From Falsihalocynthiibacter arcticus (lineage in GTDB: Bacteria; Pseudomonadota; Alphaproteobacteria; Rhodobacterales; Rhodobacteraceae): a stretch of DNA of 64,000 bases. This document shows positions 9,286 through 18,519 of this stretch, in pieces. The DNA lies in contig NZ_CP014327.1 of NCBI RefSeq assembly GCF_000812665.2, positions 4,245,501-4,309,500 on the forward strand, in the 5' to 3' direction. The notes beneath the pieces were generated by a model, which was not told the origin of the DNA, did not search any database, and saw only the letters and a program-made list of their open reading frames with translations. The translations under genes were made by a program, and so were the position numbers. Numbering within the stretch: position 1 is the first letter of the stretch; each line of letters opens with the position of its first letter.

Positions 9286-9387
9286 TTACTTGCGCAGATA
9301 TTTGAGCAGAGCGGCTATCGCCAAGACGGCAAGAACCAGTACTAAGATCATCCACAGGCCGCCAAAGCCCATTCCAAAACCATTCAT
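9286..9387 (-). CDS. 33-residue single-helix membrane peptide
   Basis: ATG at 9387 preceded by AGGAG seven bases upstream, ending with TAA at 9286. The peptide starts MNGFGMGFGGLWM, continues with an uninterrupted hydrophobic helix and ends KYLRK, a positive-inside tail. A strong ribosome site, sensible topology and its place beside a copper-exporter operon support it as a real small gene. Small Gly/Met-rich one-helix proteins often accompany heavy-metal ATPases. The role here is inferred only from the neighbourhood. It is on the same strand as copA, about 150 bases beyond the membrane protein at 9537-9956. Confidence 0.65.
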   Translation of the reverse strand: MNGFGMGFGGLWMILVLVLAVLAIAALLKYLRK

Positions 9388-9536
9388 TCACTTTCTCCTT
9401 TCTAAGTTTTTGTCGTTAGCGACACGCTAAGAAGCCCCATCTCTGATGCATCTATCGCCTTAATCATGCGTCCCATTGTCCTCCATGTGCGCCACCACAG
9501 GACAAAACCAGCCTCAAGAGGGGGGGTGGGGATCGT

Positions 9537-9956
9537 TCAAAGCGTATGACCAATCCCTTGCTCCCTGCCATAGAGCCACCAGCCATAAAGCAGGCCACCA
9601 GCGATGGCTGGTATGACGCCCGACAAGATGAAGAGTGTCCCGTTTTCCGGCCCACCGAAATACTCGAATTTTGCATCGACGCGGCTACAAAGCCATGCGC
9701 AATAACTGCCAACAGTGGTCACTATGGCCGCCCCCGCCAGTATTGCAGCCCTGCCCGATGTGCGGCCCTCAACCAACAACAAAGTTACCGCGCCAATGAC
9801 CGCCCCCATCGCGATCCCGCAAGAGGCGACCCAGACGGCCTTAGCGGCCAGACTCACCCCAGGAAACAAATAATCTCCCCAGAAAAAGAAATAGAAGATT
9901 TCGGCCATGCCGATTAGGGCAAAGGCCGTAGCAAAGATGTAGATTATGCGGTTCAT
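9537..9956 (-). CDS. four-helix membrane protein of unknown function, copA operon
   Basis: 139 residues, MNRIIYIFATAFALIGMAEI at the start, with four predicted membrane helices and acidic/aromatic loops (DAKFEYFGGPENG). I do not recognise a named family. The gene begins 18 bases after the copA stop and on the same strand, so it is very likely co-transcribed and may act with the copper ATPase. The start codon at 9956 follows GGAAAGGACAAC, a good ribosome site. Confidence 0.7.
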   Translation of the reverse strand: MNRIIYIFATAFALIGMAEIFYFFFWGDYLFPGVSLAAKAVWVASCGIAMGAVIGAVTLLLVEGRTSGRAAILAGAAIVTTVGSYCAWLCSRVDAKFEYFGGPENGTLFILSGVIPAIAGGLLYGWWLYGREQGIGHTL

Positions 9957-9974
9957 CGGTTGTTGTCCTTTCCT

Positions 9975-12374
9975 TCAGAATTTTAACCGGCGCAGTCGAA
10001 GCGCATTCGCGACTACGGAGATAGATGAGGCTGACATCGCAAAGGCGGCAAACATCGGGCTGATCAGAATTCCCAGAAAAGGGAACAAGATACCCGCCGC
10101 TACCGGCACACCCGCCGCGTTGTAGATCAATGCAAAGAACAGGTTTTGGCGAATGTTGCGCATCGTTGCATGCGACAGGCGACGCGCGCGCGCGATACCG
10201 TCAAGGTTACCTTTGACCAGCGTGAAGCCCGCACTTTCGATTGCCACATCGGCCCCCGTCCCCATCGCAATACCAACGTCGGCCTGCGCCAATGCGGGCG
10301 CATCATTCACGCCATCACCCGCCATCGCAACCTTGCGGCCTTCGGCTTGTAACTCGCGAATTATCCGCGCCTTATCCTCGGGCAAAACATCCGCGCGGAT
10401 TTCGTCGATGCCCAAACGGGCAGCGACCGCTTTTGCCGTACGTTCGTTGTCTCCAGTGGCCATGATGATCCGAAAACCCAATTCATGAAGGGCTTTCAAC
10501 GCAGCAGGTGTCGATTCCTTGACTGGATCTGCCACACTGACCAACCCTGCAATTTCATTACCCAAAACGACGAACATTACGGTTTCACCCTCGTCGCGAC
10601 GTGCGTCCGCCTTGGCAATCAAGACGTCGGCTTTCAGCCCCATGTCGGTGATCAGGGCAAGGTTTCCAAGCGCCACCGCCTTGCCGTCGACCACCCCTTT
10701 GACGCCTTTGCCCGTGATCGCTTCGAAGTCCTCAGCTTTAACCATGGCAACACCACGGTCTTCTGCACCGCGCACAATAGCCTCGGCCAAAGGATGTTCA
10801 GAGCCTCGTTCCAGCGACGCCGCAAGTCGCAATACCTCGGCCTCGTCATGCCCCGGTTCTGGCAGGACTGCGACAAGACGTGGTTTGCCTTCCGTGAGGG
10901 TGCCGGTTTTGTCCACAATCAGCGTGTCGACCTTTTCGAACCGCTCCAGCGCTTCGGCGTTTTTAATCAGTACGCCCGCCTGTGCGCCGCGCCCCGTGGC
11001 GGTCATGATCGACATTGGCGTCGCGAGGCCAAGGGCACAGGGACAAGCAATGATCAACACGGCCACGGCCGAGATCAACCCATAGGAAAGGGCTGGATCT
11101 GGTCCCCAAAACGCCCAACCGAAAAAGGCCAAAATCGCGGCGAGGATCACCGCTGGGACGAAGTATCCGGCAACCGTATCCGCATATTTCTGAATTGGTG
11201 CGCGCGAGCGTTGGGCGCTTGCCACCATCTCGACGATCTGACTTAGCATGGTATCCGCACCCACACGCGTCGCCGCGATCACCAGCGATCCAGTGCCGTT
11301 GATTGTGGCACCTGTGACCGTGTCGCCCGCGACTTTCTCAACCGGAACCGGCTCCCCAGAAATCATACTTTCATCAATCGACGAATGCCCTTCGATGACA
11401 GTGCCATCCACTGGCACCTTGTCGCCGGGAACAACTCGTAGGTGGTCACCGACAAGCACGTCCTCCAAAGCCACTTCTTCCTCACTGCCATCGGGACGGA
11501 TCACGCGGGCCGTTTTGGCGGCCATATCAAGCAGCGCTCGTATCGCCTTTCCCGTGCCTTCACGGGCGCGCAGTTCCATCACTTGACCCAGTAACACGAG
11601 CGTTACAATGACGGCCGCTGCCTCGAAATACACACCGACATGGCCATCCGCACTGCGAAACCCGTCGGGGAAAATGCTCGGTGCCAAAACGGCAACTACA
11701 CTGAAACCATAGGCCGCCGAAATGCCCATTGCGATAAGACTGAACATGTTCAGTTTCATTGTCCGAAATGAGGTCCATCCACGGGTGAAGAACGGCCAGC
11801 CAGACCAGAGGATCACTGGTGTAGCCAGAACGAATTCGATCCACAAAGTGGCGCGTTCGCCGAATATCTCCCGAATCCAACCAGCACCAACAAACGGCGA
11901 CATGGTCAGGATCAGCAACGGTATTGTCAGCACCGCACCGACCCAGAACCTGCGCGTGAAGTCGATCAACTCAGGGTTCGGGCCGTCGTCTGTCAACGTG
12001 GCAGATTCAAGCTCCAATCCCATGCCGCAGATCGGACAAGAACCGGATTTGGTCTGACGAACTTCGGCATGCATCGGGCAAGTATAGACGGCTCCATCAA
12101 AGCCCACGGGCACTGTGTCATAACCGCTTTTCTTCCCCTTGGATTCTTTTTTGGCCTCGTGGCCCGTATGACCATGATGAACGTGTTCACGAAGTTCGCC
12201 GCTGCCTTCGGGCACCAAATGCATGTTGCATTCTGGGCAGTCACCCGGCTCGGTTCTACGGACTTCCGGATGCATCGGGCAGGTATAGATTGTTCCGGAA
12301 AAATTCTTGGGAACCATATCCTTTTCCGCCACCTCAGCGGACTGTGAGTCTTGTCCTTTGGTGTGTTTCATCAT
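9975..12374 (-). CDS. copA: copper-exporting P1B-type ATPase
   Basis: 799 residues from the ATG at 12374 (AGGA eight bases upstream); longer upstream frames are not supported. Instead of HMA domains, the N-terminus carries two heavy-metal-binding modules with C-P-M-H ... C-x-x-C (C32, H35, C46, C49 and C99, H102, C113, C116), separated by a His-rich linker (HVHHGHTGH). The P-type core follows: an SGEP actuator loop (about 339-342), the CPC metal site in helix 6 (444-446), the DKTGT phosphorylation motif (488-492), SEHPLAEA and GDGVND. Eight membrane helices are expected. It exports Cu(I) from the cytosol to the periplasm. A silver or mixed specificity is possible for proteins of this N-terminal type. 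Confidence 0.93.
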   Translation of the reverse strand: MMKHTKGQDSQSAEVAEKDMVPKNFSGTIYTCPMHPEVRRTEPGDCPECNMHLVPEGSGELREHVHHGHTGHEAKKESKGKKSGYDTVPVGFDGAVYTCPMHAEVRQTKSGSCPICGMGLELESATLTDDGPNPELIDFTRRFWVGAVLTIPLLILTMSPFVGAGWIREIFGERATLWIEFVLATPVILWSGWPFFTRGWTSFRTMKLNMFSLIAMGISAAYGFSVVAVLAPSIFPDGFRSADGHVGVYFEAAAVIVTLVLLGQVMELRAREGTGKAIRALLDMAAKTARVIRPDGSEEEVALEDVLVGDHLRVVPGDKVPVDGTVIEGHSSIDESMISGEPVPVEKVAGDTVTGATINGTGSLVIAATRVGADTMLSQIVEMVASAQRSRAPIQKYADTVAGYFVPAVILAAILAFFGWAFWGPDPALSYGLISAVAVLIIACPCALGLATPMSIMTATGRGAQAGVLIKNAEALERFEKVDTLIVDKTGTLTEGKPRLVAVLPEPGHDEAEVLRLAASLERGSEHPLAEAIVRGAEDRGVAMVKAEDFEAITGKGVKGVVDGKAVALGNLALITDMGLKADVLIAKADARRDEGETVMFVVLGNEIAGLVSVADPVKESTPAALKALHELGFRIIMATGDNERTAKAVAARLGIDEIRADVLPEDKARIIRELQAEGRKVAMAGDGVNDAPALAQADVGIAMGTGADVAIESAGFTLVKGNLDGIARARRLSHATMRNIRQNLFFALIYNAAGVPVAAGILFPFLGILISPMFAAFAMSASSISVVANALRLRRLKF

Positions 12375-12745
12375 GTGAATATTCCTAACCGGATTTCTGT
12401 TTGTCTTTCGGGGCGCCCTTCTGTGGTTTAGAAAGGGAATGAATCTACCATATTCGCGAGCCTGTTGTTCTCGTGGCCTCCGCCAACAACGACGCTTTGG
12501 AAATTTCGTAGCTGGGGTGAAATATTGTATTCGTCGTAACGATCTGAGTGGCCCCAGCGGCCAGAATATCGTCGCACGCGTGTGCGCATCGGGTAATCCG
12601 CTATCCAACGGGACGCCTATGCTGCACCCCCACAGTCAACACATTCGCATTGAACAATTCAACCTGTATACCTCGATTATTTCGAGTGCGACTGCCGACC
12701 ACGATGAAGGCAGGGTCAAAGGGATATTTACGCAAATTATGAGGC

Positions 12746-12780
12746 TTGACCTTCCCACGTGGGAACCCCCACGTTTACCC
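12746..12780 (+). promoter_or_regulatory. MerR/CueR-type copper-responsive promoter
   Basis: TTGACC (12746-12751) overlaps a perfect 14-bp palindrome TTCCCACGTGGGAA (12752-12765). Its position directly after the -35, with a long spacer to the likely -10 region around 12771-12778, is the layout of MerR-family operators, where the regulator untwists a 19-20 bp spacer. It lies 27 bases before the copper chaperone start. The half-site resembles CueR/HmrR sites (ACCTTCCC). No cueR-like gene is visible in the window, so the regulator must be elsewhere. Confidence 0.72.
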
Positions 12781-12802
12781 AAAACCAGCAAAAGGAAAAC
12801 CC

Positions 12803-13003
12803 ATGAGCAAATTCACCGTTCCAAATATGACTTGCGGCCACTGCACCGCGGCGATCAAAAAAGCTGTCACCGCCGCAGATTCCGCGGCTATCCTGACCTT
12901 TGATCTTGAGGCACATGTCGTTGAGGTCACAAGCCGCCTAGATAACGAAGCTTTGGCGACAATTCTCAAAACTGAGGGCTACGCGAGTTCTCCCTTATCT
13001 TAG
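12803..13003 (+). CDS. copZ: HMA-domain copper chaperone
   Basis: 66 residues from the ATG at 12803 (AAGGA upstream), a full single HMA domain: MSKFTVPNMTCGHCTAAIKK contains the metal-binding MTCGHC. The rest has the ferredoxin-like pattern ending EGYASSPLS. Such proteins shuttle Cu(I) in the cytosol to CopA. Here it may replace the HMA domains that this CopA lacks. It is divergent from copA and has its own MerR-type promoter, so chaperone and pump can be expressed separately. Confidence 0.9.
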   Translation: MSKFTVPNMTCGHCTAAIKKAVTAADSAAILTFDLEAHVVEVTSRLDNEALATILKTEGYASSPLS

Positions 13004-13011
13004 ACACTTAT

Positions 13012-13043
13012 TTCCACCATTCTTGACCACAAGGGTGGTGGAA
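13012..13043. terminator. bidirectional stem-loop between copZ and cytochrome c gene
   Basis: TTCCACCA (13012-13019) pairs with TGGTGGAA (13036-13043), with an additional inner CTTG/CAAG pairing. It sits between two convergent genes, which fits a two-way terminator, although the U-tract is short. Confidence 0.55.
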
Positions 13044-13062
13044 GCATATTATCGCCTCTCGA

Positions 13063-13545
13063 CTACTCGCCCTCCGACCGCTCGGCCTGCGATAACCGCG
13101 CCCGTTCAGACCAGTTCGATTTTATAAATGCGAGGATATCCCAAATTTCTTCGTCGGTGAGCTGGCCCTCGAAACGCGGCATTCCACTTGTAAAACCCGT
13201 TGCGCCAGAAGCCTCCAGCACAGCCTGCCCTCCGAGTTTTGTGTATTCAAACAATAACGCGTCTCCGTGATGCCATGTATGGCCGCTTTCGTCATGCGGC
13301 GGAGCCGGAAGCATGCCGTTTTCATTTTGGCTGCGCCAGTCGGGCTGCCCCTCAAGATCCTTGCCATGACACGACGCACAATTCTCGCTGTACAAAGCAG
13401 CACCAGCCTGAACGTTTGAATTTGAGGGCTGCTTCAATAGGGGCGTGTCTGTGCCAACTAAGAGGAATGAAATGGCCACAAAAGCGATCACGGCAAGGCC
13501 ACCCAATCCGGCAACGAGGATGGCAGTTTTGTTGCCCTTTTTCAT
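13063..13545 (-). CDS. membrane-anchored monoheme cytochrome c
   Basis: 160 residues from ATG at 13545 (AAGGA eight bases upstream). An uncleaved-looking N-terminal helix (about residues 8-30) anchors it to the inner membrane. A single CASCH heme site follows at about residue 56-60, and the Met ligand is likely in SGMPRFEGQLTDEE. The class I cytochrome c fold ends with DILAFIKSNWS, the usual C-terminal helix. It is the last gene of the minus-strand operon that also encodes the multicopper oxidase and three further cytochromes, and it would accept or pass electrons in the periplasm. Confidence 0.85.
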   Translation of the reverse strand: MKKGNKTAILVAGLGGLAVIAFVAISFLLVGTDTPLLKQPSNSNVQAGAALYSENCASCHGKDLEGQPDWRSQNENGMLPAPPHDESGHTWHHGDALLFEYTKLGGQAVLEASGATGFTSGMPRFEGQLTDEEIWDILAFIKSNWSERARLSQAERSEGE

Positions 13546-13636
13546 AAATTCATTCCTTTTCCCGTTCACCGAAATCCTCACACATTCTAATGGTTCGCGC
13601 AAACTCGCTACGAGTTTAAAACGCAAAGGAGCCCAA

Positions 13637-14368
13637 TCATTCCTGCCCCTCTCGCACGGCGTCAACATATTCTGAAAGCTGCGCCTGTTCGACGAATCCG
13701 GGGACGAGTTGGTTGCCGATCACAAAGGAAGGGGTTCCGTTGAACCCCAAGGTTTGACTAAGGCTCATGGAACTCGCGATATGTTCTGCAACCTCTGGGG
13801 AGTCCATGTCCTGCCGAAGCACGTCGACATCAAGACCGATATCCTTAGCAATTGCGAGAACGCTCTTCTCATCGGCGCGCCCCTTCATACCCATGAGCGC
13901 CCAATGAAACTCTTCGTATTTCCCCTGATTGCGCGCGGCAAGCGCCGCTTTGGACGCAAATACTGAACCCTCGCCAAGGATGGGCCACTCCCGATACACC
14001 AAGCGCACATTTTGATCTTTTTTGAGCATGGCTTGAACTTCACCCATCGCACTTCGACAATAGGGGCAATTGTAGTCAAAGAATTCAACCACAGTCACAT
14101 CGCCGTCCCGATTGCCTAAAACCGGTGCATTTGGGTCTTGTTCCAAAAGAGCACGCTGACTTGTGAGCACATCAGCCACGGCCAATGACTCGTCTTCCAA
14201 GCGCTGTTTTTCGAGGATCGCAACCGCTTCCATGACTATTTGAGGGTTTTCAAGAATGGCCTCTAGGGCAAGTTCTTTTATCCGCTCGTCGCTAACCCCA
14301 TCTGCATACGCTGCAAAAGGGACCGCAAGACACAGCGCCACCGACGTGGTTAAATTCCTAATGCTCAT
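13637..14368 (-). CDS. DsbA-family thiol oxidoreductase/isomerase
   Basis: 243 residues from ATG at 14368 (CAGGAG upstream), with signal peptide MSIRNLTTSVALCLAVPFAA. A helical N-terminal segment (about 25-80) precedes a thioredoxin fold with FFDYNCPYCRSA (the CPYC active site at about residue 102-105) and a cis-Pro loop in GFNGTPSFVIGN. This resembles the DsbA/ScsC/Com1 group, whose extra N-terminal helices can allow oligomers. ScsC-type proteins are linked to copper tolerance. Located between the multicopper oxidase and a cytochrome, it may keep Cys residues of copper or heme proteins in the right state. Confidence 0.87.
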   Translation of the reverse strand: MSIRNLTTSVALCLAVPFAAYADGVSDERIKELALEAILENPQIVMEAVAILEKQRLEDESLAVADVLTSQRALLEQDPNAPVLGNRDGDVTVVEFFDYNCPYCRSAMGEVQAMLKKDQNVRLVYREWPILGEGSVFASKAALAARNQGKYEEFHWALMGMKGRADEKSVLAIAKDIGLDVDVLRQDMDSPEVAEHIASSMSLSQTLGFNGTPSFVIGNQLVPGFVEQAQLSEYVDAVREGQE

Positions 14369-14423
14369 ACTAAGTCTCCTGTTGGGGGAAATTTGATTTT
14401 GAGAACGCGAAAAAGGTTTTGCA

Positions 14424-15824
14424 TCACGCCACCTCAATCCACGTCATCATGCCAGACGCGGCATGCGAAAGCATATGACAGTGGAAAAGCCACTTCCCCG
14501 GGTTGTCCGCAACAAAAGCAATCTCTCGGGATTCATCCCCGAAGATCAAAAGCGTATCTCTGAGAGGACCCAACGTACCGTCTTCGGCAATTTCACGAAA
14601 ATGCATGCCGTGAAGATGCATTGCATGGGGGAACACGGTGTTGTTGGCGATGCGCATTCTTGCCGTTTCGCCCCGCGAAATGCTTGCAAGAGGCGTCTCT
14701 GTCATGCCCACCACACCGTTAAAAGACCAGAACTGATTGGCCGCCACAAGCTCGCGGAAATCCATGCTCTCGCCATCCAAAACGGCCGACTCCAGACTCC
14801 CCATCGCGCCACCTTCCATATCAAGAGTGATGCGACGTGCGGTTTCCAGATTTGGCACGTCCATATTCGGGTTAGGTGGCAAAGGCACAGGTGCCCCTCG
14901 TTGTTCTTTGGAAGAGTCGAGGGCGTCAACCACACTGAACGCGGCTTGAGAAAAGCCTTGATCATCTTCGATACGGACCAGATGCGCGGTTTCACCCATA
15001 GGGGCGGTCACGTCGACAAACAGATCAACGCGTTGGCCGGGGGCCAGCAAAATCACCTCCGGAATCGGCTCAGGGTTTTCGAGAGGCATACCGTCCAGCG
15101 CCATCATCCAGCCCTCAAGACCAGACAGGCCTAGCTGAAAAACCCGTGCATTTGCAGCGTTGATAAGGCGCAAGCGCAGCCGCGCATTTGCGGGCACTTC
15201 CCACGTTGAGTCAAAGCTTCCGTTCGTCGCAATAAAATTGCCGCGGCGTCCTGCGTGGCTACTATTATGGGGGGCGTCAAAATCGGGATCCAGCTGGCCG
15301 GTTTCCGGATTAAGCAGCCAATCATCAAGGATCAGCACCTCGTCGCGATCCACATCCGCAAGCGTTGGCTCTTCGACAATCAACGCGCCATAAAGGCCGC
15401 GCGCCACCTGCTCGGTTGAGCGATTATGCGCGTGATACCAGAAGGTGCCGGCATCCGGCGCGATAAACTCATAGTCGAACGTGTCTCCACTTGGCACCGC
15501 GTCTTGAGTGAGGCCCGCAACGCCATCCATGGCATTTTCAATGCGCAGGCCATGCCAATGCATTGAACTTGCTTGCGGCAGTTCATTCACAAATCGGCGC
15601 GCGACACGCCCGCCTTGTGGCACACGTATTTCAGGGCCAGGCAGCTTGCCGTCATACCCCCAAATATCAGTCTTGGGGTATTCGAGCGGCGCAAGTTGAA
15701 CGCTGGCAGGGCGTGCGACAATCCTTTGCATATCTGCGGTTTGCGCGCGGCCAAATGTCGGCACCATCGCCGCAACGCCAAACGCGGCACCCATTTGCAA
15801 AACATCACGTCGTGTTTGTGTCAT
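14424..15824 (-). CDS. multicopper oxidase, periplasmic
   Basis: 466 residues from ATG at 15824 (GAAGGA upstream). The N-terminus MTQTRRDVLQMG with a hydrophobic stretch ending GRA suggests Tat export. All four copper-ligand motifs are present: HWHG, WYHAH, HAMHLHG and HCHMLSH, the last including the Cys of the type 1 site. Three cupredoxin domains are expected. Family members oxidise Cu(I), Fe(II), Mn(II) or phenolics. The setting with CopA, a CopZ-like protein and cytochromes favours Cu(I) oxidation. It lies in the operon between a DsbA-like protein and a diheme cytochrome. Confidence 0.92.
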   Translation of the reverse strand: MTQTRRDVLQMGAAFGVAAMVPTFGRAQTADMQRIVARPASVQLAPLEYPKTDIWGYDGKLPGPEIRVPQGGRVARRFVNELPQASSMHWHGLRIENAMDGVAGLTQDAVPSGDTFDYEFIAPDAGTFWYHAHNRSTEQVARGLYGALIVEEPTLADVDRDEVLILDDWLLNPETGQLDPDFDAPHNSSHAGRRGNFIATNGSFDSTWEVPANARLRLRLINAANARVFQLGLSGLEGWMMALDGMPLENPEPIPEVILLAPGQRVDLFVDVTAPMGETAHLVRIEDDQGFSQAAFSVVDALDSSKEQRGAPVPLPPNPNMDVPNLETARRITLDMEGGAMGSLESAVLDGESMDFRELVAANQFWSFNGVVGMTETPLASISRGETARMRIANNTVFPHAMHLHGMHFREIAEDGTLGPLRDTLLIFGDESREIAFVADNPGKWLFHCHMLSHAASGMMTWIEVA

Positions 15825-15888
15825 TTCTGTTCCTTCATAGGAGAGGGGTTCGTCCCCTCCCCACTTCCAATATGTGATGCGCAATCAA

Positions 15889-16787
15889 TCACCCGCCGCT
15901 ATGATCATCCAACAAGTAGATGGCCATTGCGCGATGATCCTCAGGGCTCAAGAAGCTCGTGCCATACAAGACAACTTCCCCCATGGAATCACCAAAGGCG
16001 TCCCCGTCGGGCTTCACACCCGTACTCAGAGCATAGGCAAGATTATCCACCGTCCAGCCCCGCATTTGCAGCGTTTCATAGTCAATCGCTGGGGCTTTTC
16101 CTCCACCAGGCAAAGTTGCGTTGCCTTTGAAGTGTTCGGTGTCGGTTTTTCGCGCTCCGGCAAAGTTTCGTGCGGTATGACAGGCGGCACAATGCGTGGC
16201 CCCCCAACAAGAAGCCTCCCCCGATTCCACAGTGCATCATTGTCCGGATTTGGCTTGGTGCGAGGTGGTTTGAGGAATGCCGCGCGCCATAGTTTAAGGC
16301 CCCAACGTTGGTCAAACGGAAACGCCATTTCGTGGGGCTTTGAAGGTTCCGCAACTGGGGCCACTGTTTGGTAAGCGGCCCAAAGGTCCGCGATATCTTG
16401 ATCGGTGAAATTCGCATAGAACGGATAGGTGAACGCTGGATAATAAGCCTCCCCTTCAGGAGAAATCCCTTGGCGGACGGCCACCGCAAATTCTTCAATG
16501 GTCCAATCGCCAATCCCGTGAACAGGATCACCGGTTAGGTTTGGGGAATACAACGTGCCAAAGGGCGTTTTCAACTCCACTCCCCCCGCTAAAGGCGCAC
16601 CACCCGCTTCGAAATCGGTGTGGCAGGCAATACAGCCACTTGCACGCGCCAGATAGGCTCCTCGACCAACATCCCCCTCAAGAGAAATTTGCGCAGGACT
16701 GTTACCAATCGGCCAGACAACGAGCGCCCCAATGACCACGACCCCAAGAGCCGCAGACCCTAGAGCCAACTTGAATACCCATCTCAT
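15889..16787 (-). CDS. diheme cytochrome c, frameshifted at a C6 run
   Basis: Reads MRWVFKLALGSAALGVVVIG at the start (signal/anchor), then the first heme site CIACH at about residue 52-56. The frame breaks after GRLLVGG. Adding one base to the C6 run at 16200-16205 restores GATHCAACHTARN, the second heme site, and the protein continues to 15889, giving 299 residues. This two-domain layout matches the cytochrome subunit of periplasmic dehydrogenases and related diheme electron carriers. I consider the frameshift a likely sequence error, because both halves are well preserved and one base repairs it. It starts one base after the cytochrome c' stop, so the two are co-transcribed. Confidence 0.82.
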
Positions 16788-17345
16788 TTATTTATTCTCG
16801 GAGCGGTATTTTGTATGGCACGCAGTGCATACTTGAGAAACAATCGTGAAGGCTTGATCGGCTGGCATCGCCGCGATCTGTGCGACGGACATGTTGGTTG
16901 CAGGCGCAGACCCCATCATACCACCGCCGCCCATCATATCGCTTGCGGATTTACTTGTATTGCCGCCCATCATAAGTCCATTGTCCGCAGCCTTGGCCAA
17001 ACCCTCTGCTGACGCGCCAAGCCGCTCGGCAAGTTCGGAGAATTCGTCCCAATCTGACCAGACGCTCGCCTTGGCCGCAGAGGGCGCATGCCCCGTCCCC
17101 TCCGGAAACAACGAGATCATCGCTTCGCCAGAATGCTGCAAGAAAAGCGCCGCCGCTTGTTTGACTGTCTCTGCATCGTATGCCGTTGTTCCCTGCATCA
17201 TGGGAGCGACAGATTTGACTGCCTTACCCATCGCATCCATGGCATCCATACGCTCTTTTACGATCCCCGTCGCGCCGCCGTGCGCAAAGGCGGCAATGGC
17301 AGTAAATCCTACGACTATGGACGCTAATATTGGTGTTGTTTTCAT
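16788..17345 (-). CDS. cytochrome c'/c556 family protein
   Basis: 185 residues with signal peptide MKTTPILASIVVGFTAIAAFA. It has the four-helix layout of cytochrome c' (KERMDAMDAMGKAVKS at the start of helix 1) and a C-terminal CTACHTKYR heme site. An insert near residues 125-150 is rich in Met and Gly (MMGGGGMMG), which could bind Cu(I). This is unusual for the family and fits the copper setting. It directly precedes the diheme cytochrome and should be co-transcribed. Family members bind small gases or transfer electrons in the periplasm. Confidence 0.85.
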   Translation of the reverse strand: MKTTPILASIVVGFTAIAAFAHGGATGIVKERMDAMDAMGKAVKSVAPMMQGTTAYDAETVKQAAALFLQHSGEAMISLFPEGTGHAPSAAKASVWSDWDEFSELAERLGASAEGLAKAADNGLMMGGNTSKSASDMMGGGGMMGSAPATNMSVAQIAAMPADQAFTIVSQVCTACHTKYRSENK

Positions 17346-17381
17346 CTGTTTTCTCCGTGAAGTTTTTTGAACAAGTCTATT

Positions 17382-17738
17382 TCAGGACCAAAATCGCGGA
17401 GGGGGACTTTCATGCAATAGCAACCAGCTTTCGCCATTGGGGCGAACAAAAAAAGAATTGGTTTGCATTTGTCGTAGAGTAATCAAAATTTCAGTATTTA
17501 GAAAAAAAACGGCTGGAACAAAGCAGTCTATTCCGGGATGGCAATGGCCCGATTGTGCTTCTAACTCCTTGTGTGGATGCGATGGATTAGGGGACTCGTG
17601 TGAAATTGAAATAGAAGCCACATCCCTAGGATCTTCATGAGCACTCAAGTCTCGGGGGAAAATCGTAAACACAAGGATGGCGACAAGTGTCATCCCTTTG
17701 ACGATCCCAAACAAAACCAGAGAGCCCTTTGACACCAT
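17382..17738 (-). CDS. exported hypothetical protein with His/Cys motif
   Basis: 118 residues from an ATG at 17738 that shares its A with the TGA of the preceding cytochrome gene (TGATG), indicating translational coupling. It has one N-terminal helix (LFGIVKGMTLVAILVFTIF) followed by a His-rich stretch (HESPNPSHPHKE) and GHCHPGIDC, a probable metal-binding motif. I do not recognise the family with certainty. Small exported proteins with such a CHPG-DC motif occur in copper clusters. A copper-binding role is inferred. Confidence 0.65.
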   Translation of the reverse strand: MVSKGSLVLFGIVKGMTLVAILVFTIFPRDLSAHEDPRDVASISISHESPNPSHPHKELEAQSGHCHPGIDCFVPAVFFLNTEILITLRQMQTNSFFVRPNGESWLLLHESPPPRFWS

Positions 17739-18196
17739 CAATTAATCCCGTTCTCACGCTGCAATTCACGAACGTAAGTTGCAACATAGAGGATTTCCGC
17801 GCGTGTTAAACCTTTCACTGGAGGCATGTCGCCAAAATCCCAATGATGTGATCCCACCCCATTTTGGGCCGCATTCACAAAAGCCGCGTCGGAATGGTGT
17901 CCCGGTTCATAAATCTTGTGGACCAACGGCGGCGCAACGCCATTTTGCCCTGCGGCATTTATCCCATGGCACGTCGAGCATTTCGCGTCGAAAACCTGCT
18001 TGCCGATTGACGCATTCTCCGACAGTTCGGTTGGCAATTGCACTTCGACAATCGGCGATCCTTCAGCGATTGCCCTGGTGTCTGGAGGCGCCATTGAATG
18101 GCCTTGTGGGGTAGTTGCGGACTGCATGACCTTCCAGCCAATAAGGGCTACGCCCAACAAAAGGACCCCACCGATCAGATATCCCGATTTAATCAT
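17738..18196 (-). CDS. membrane-anchored monoheme cytochrome c
   Basis: 152 residues, MIKSGYLIGGVLLLGVALIG anchor helix at the start, one CSTCH heme site at about residue 73-77 and a likely Met ligand in GDMPPVKGLT. The ending VATYVRELQRE is the usual C-terminal helix. This is the first gene of the minus-strand operon that continues through the cytochromes, multicopper oxidase and DsbA-like protein. Its promoter must lie in the 18197-18519 gap, which also contains a tandem motif at 18441-18460. Confidence 0.87.
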   Translation of the reverse strand: MIKSGYLIGGVLLLGVALIGWKVMQSATTPQGHSMAPPDTRAIAEGSPIVEVQLPTELSENASIGKQVFDAKCSTCHGINAAGQNGVAPPLVHKIYEPGHHSDAAFVNAAQNGVGSHHWDFGDMPPVKGLTRAEILYVATYVRELQRENGIN

Positions 18197-18440
18197 AATC
18201 GTACCCTTTTGAATTTTCTATAATCTACACTCAAATCAGCTTCACCTGAGTGCCGTAAGTCCGGTGGCTTAGCCTAAGGAGGCGCAGCTAGAAAAGTGAC
18301 CCCAGTGGCAAATACTGAATGCATTTGAGAACTGTTCACGTTTGTCGCTCCATTTTCCCTCAAGCATTTATTCACTGGCAGGTGCGTTGACCTAGTTTAG
18401 GCCGTCTTTATATAGTGATGCAACGTTTGGGGAGCGCCAT

Positions 18441-18460
18441 ATTTGTATCCAAATGTATCC
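18441..18460 (+). promoter_or_regulatory. tandem 10-bp repeats, candidate OmpR-type operator
   Basis: ATTTGTATCC is followed immediately by AAATGTATCC, eight of ten bases identical and one helical turn apart, the arrangement bound by OmpR/CopR-type response regulators. It lies in the divergent gap between the cytochrome operon and the gene at 18520, just before a TTGACT. The 11-base ATTTGTATCCA recurs on the minus strand at 25616-25626, in front of the genes for the response regulator and the EF-hand operon. That repetition makes a shared regulator plausible. Confidence 0.55.
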
Positions 18461-18519
18461 TTGACTTTGAAGGAGGATAGACGCGTTTATTGGAAATTCC
18501 ACATCCACGTGAGGTTCCT

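Noticed and set aside
10146-11586. Long plus-strand frames inside copA (for example 253 and 188 codons)
   Set aside because: They are shadows of a well-supported P-type ATPase on the other strand and lack ribosome sites.
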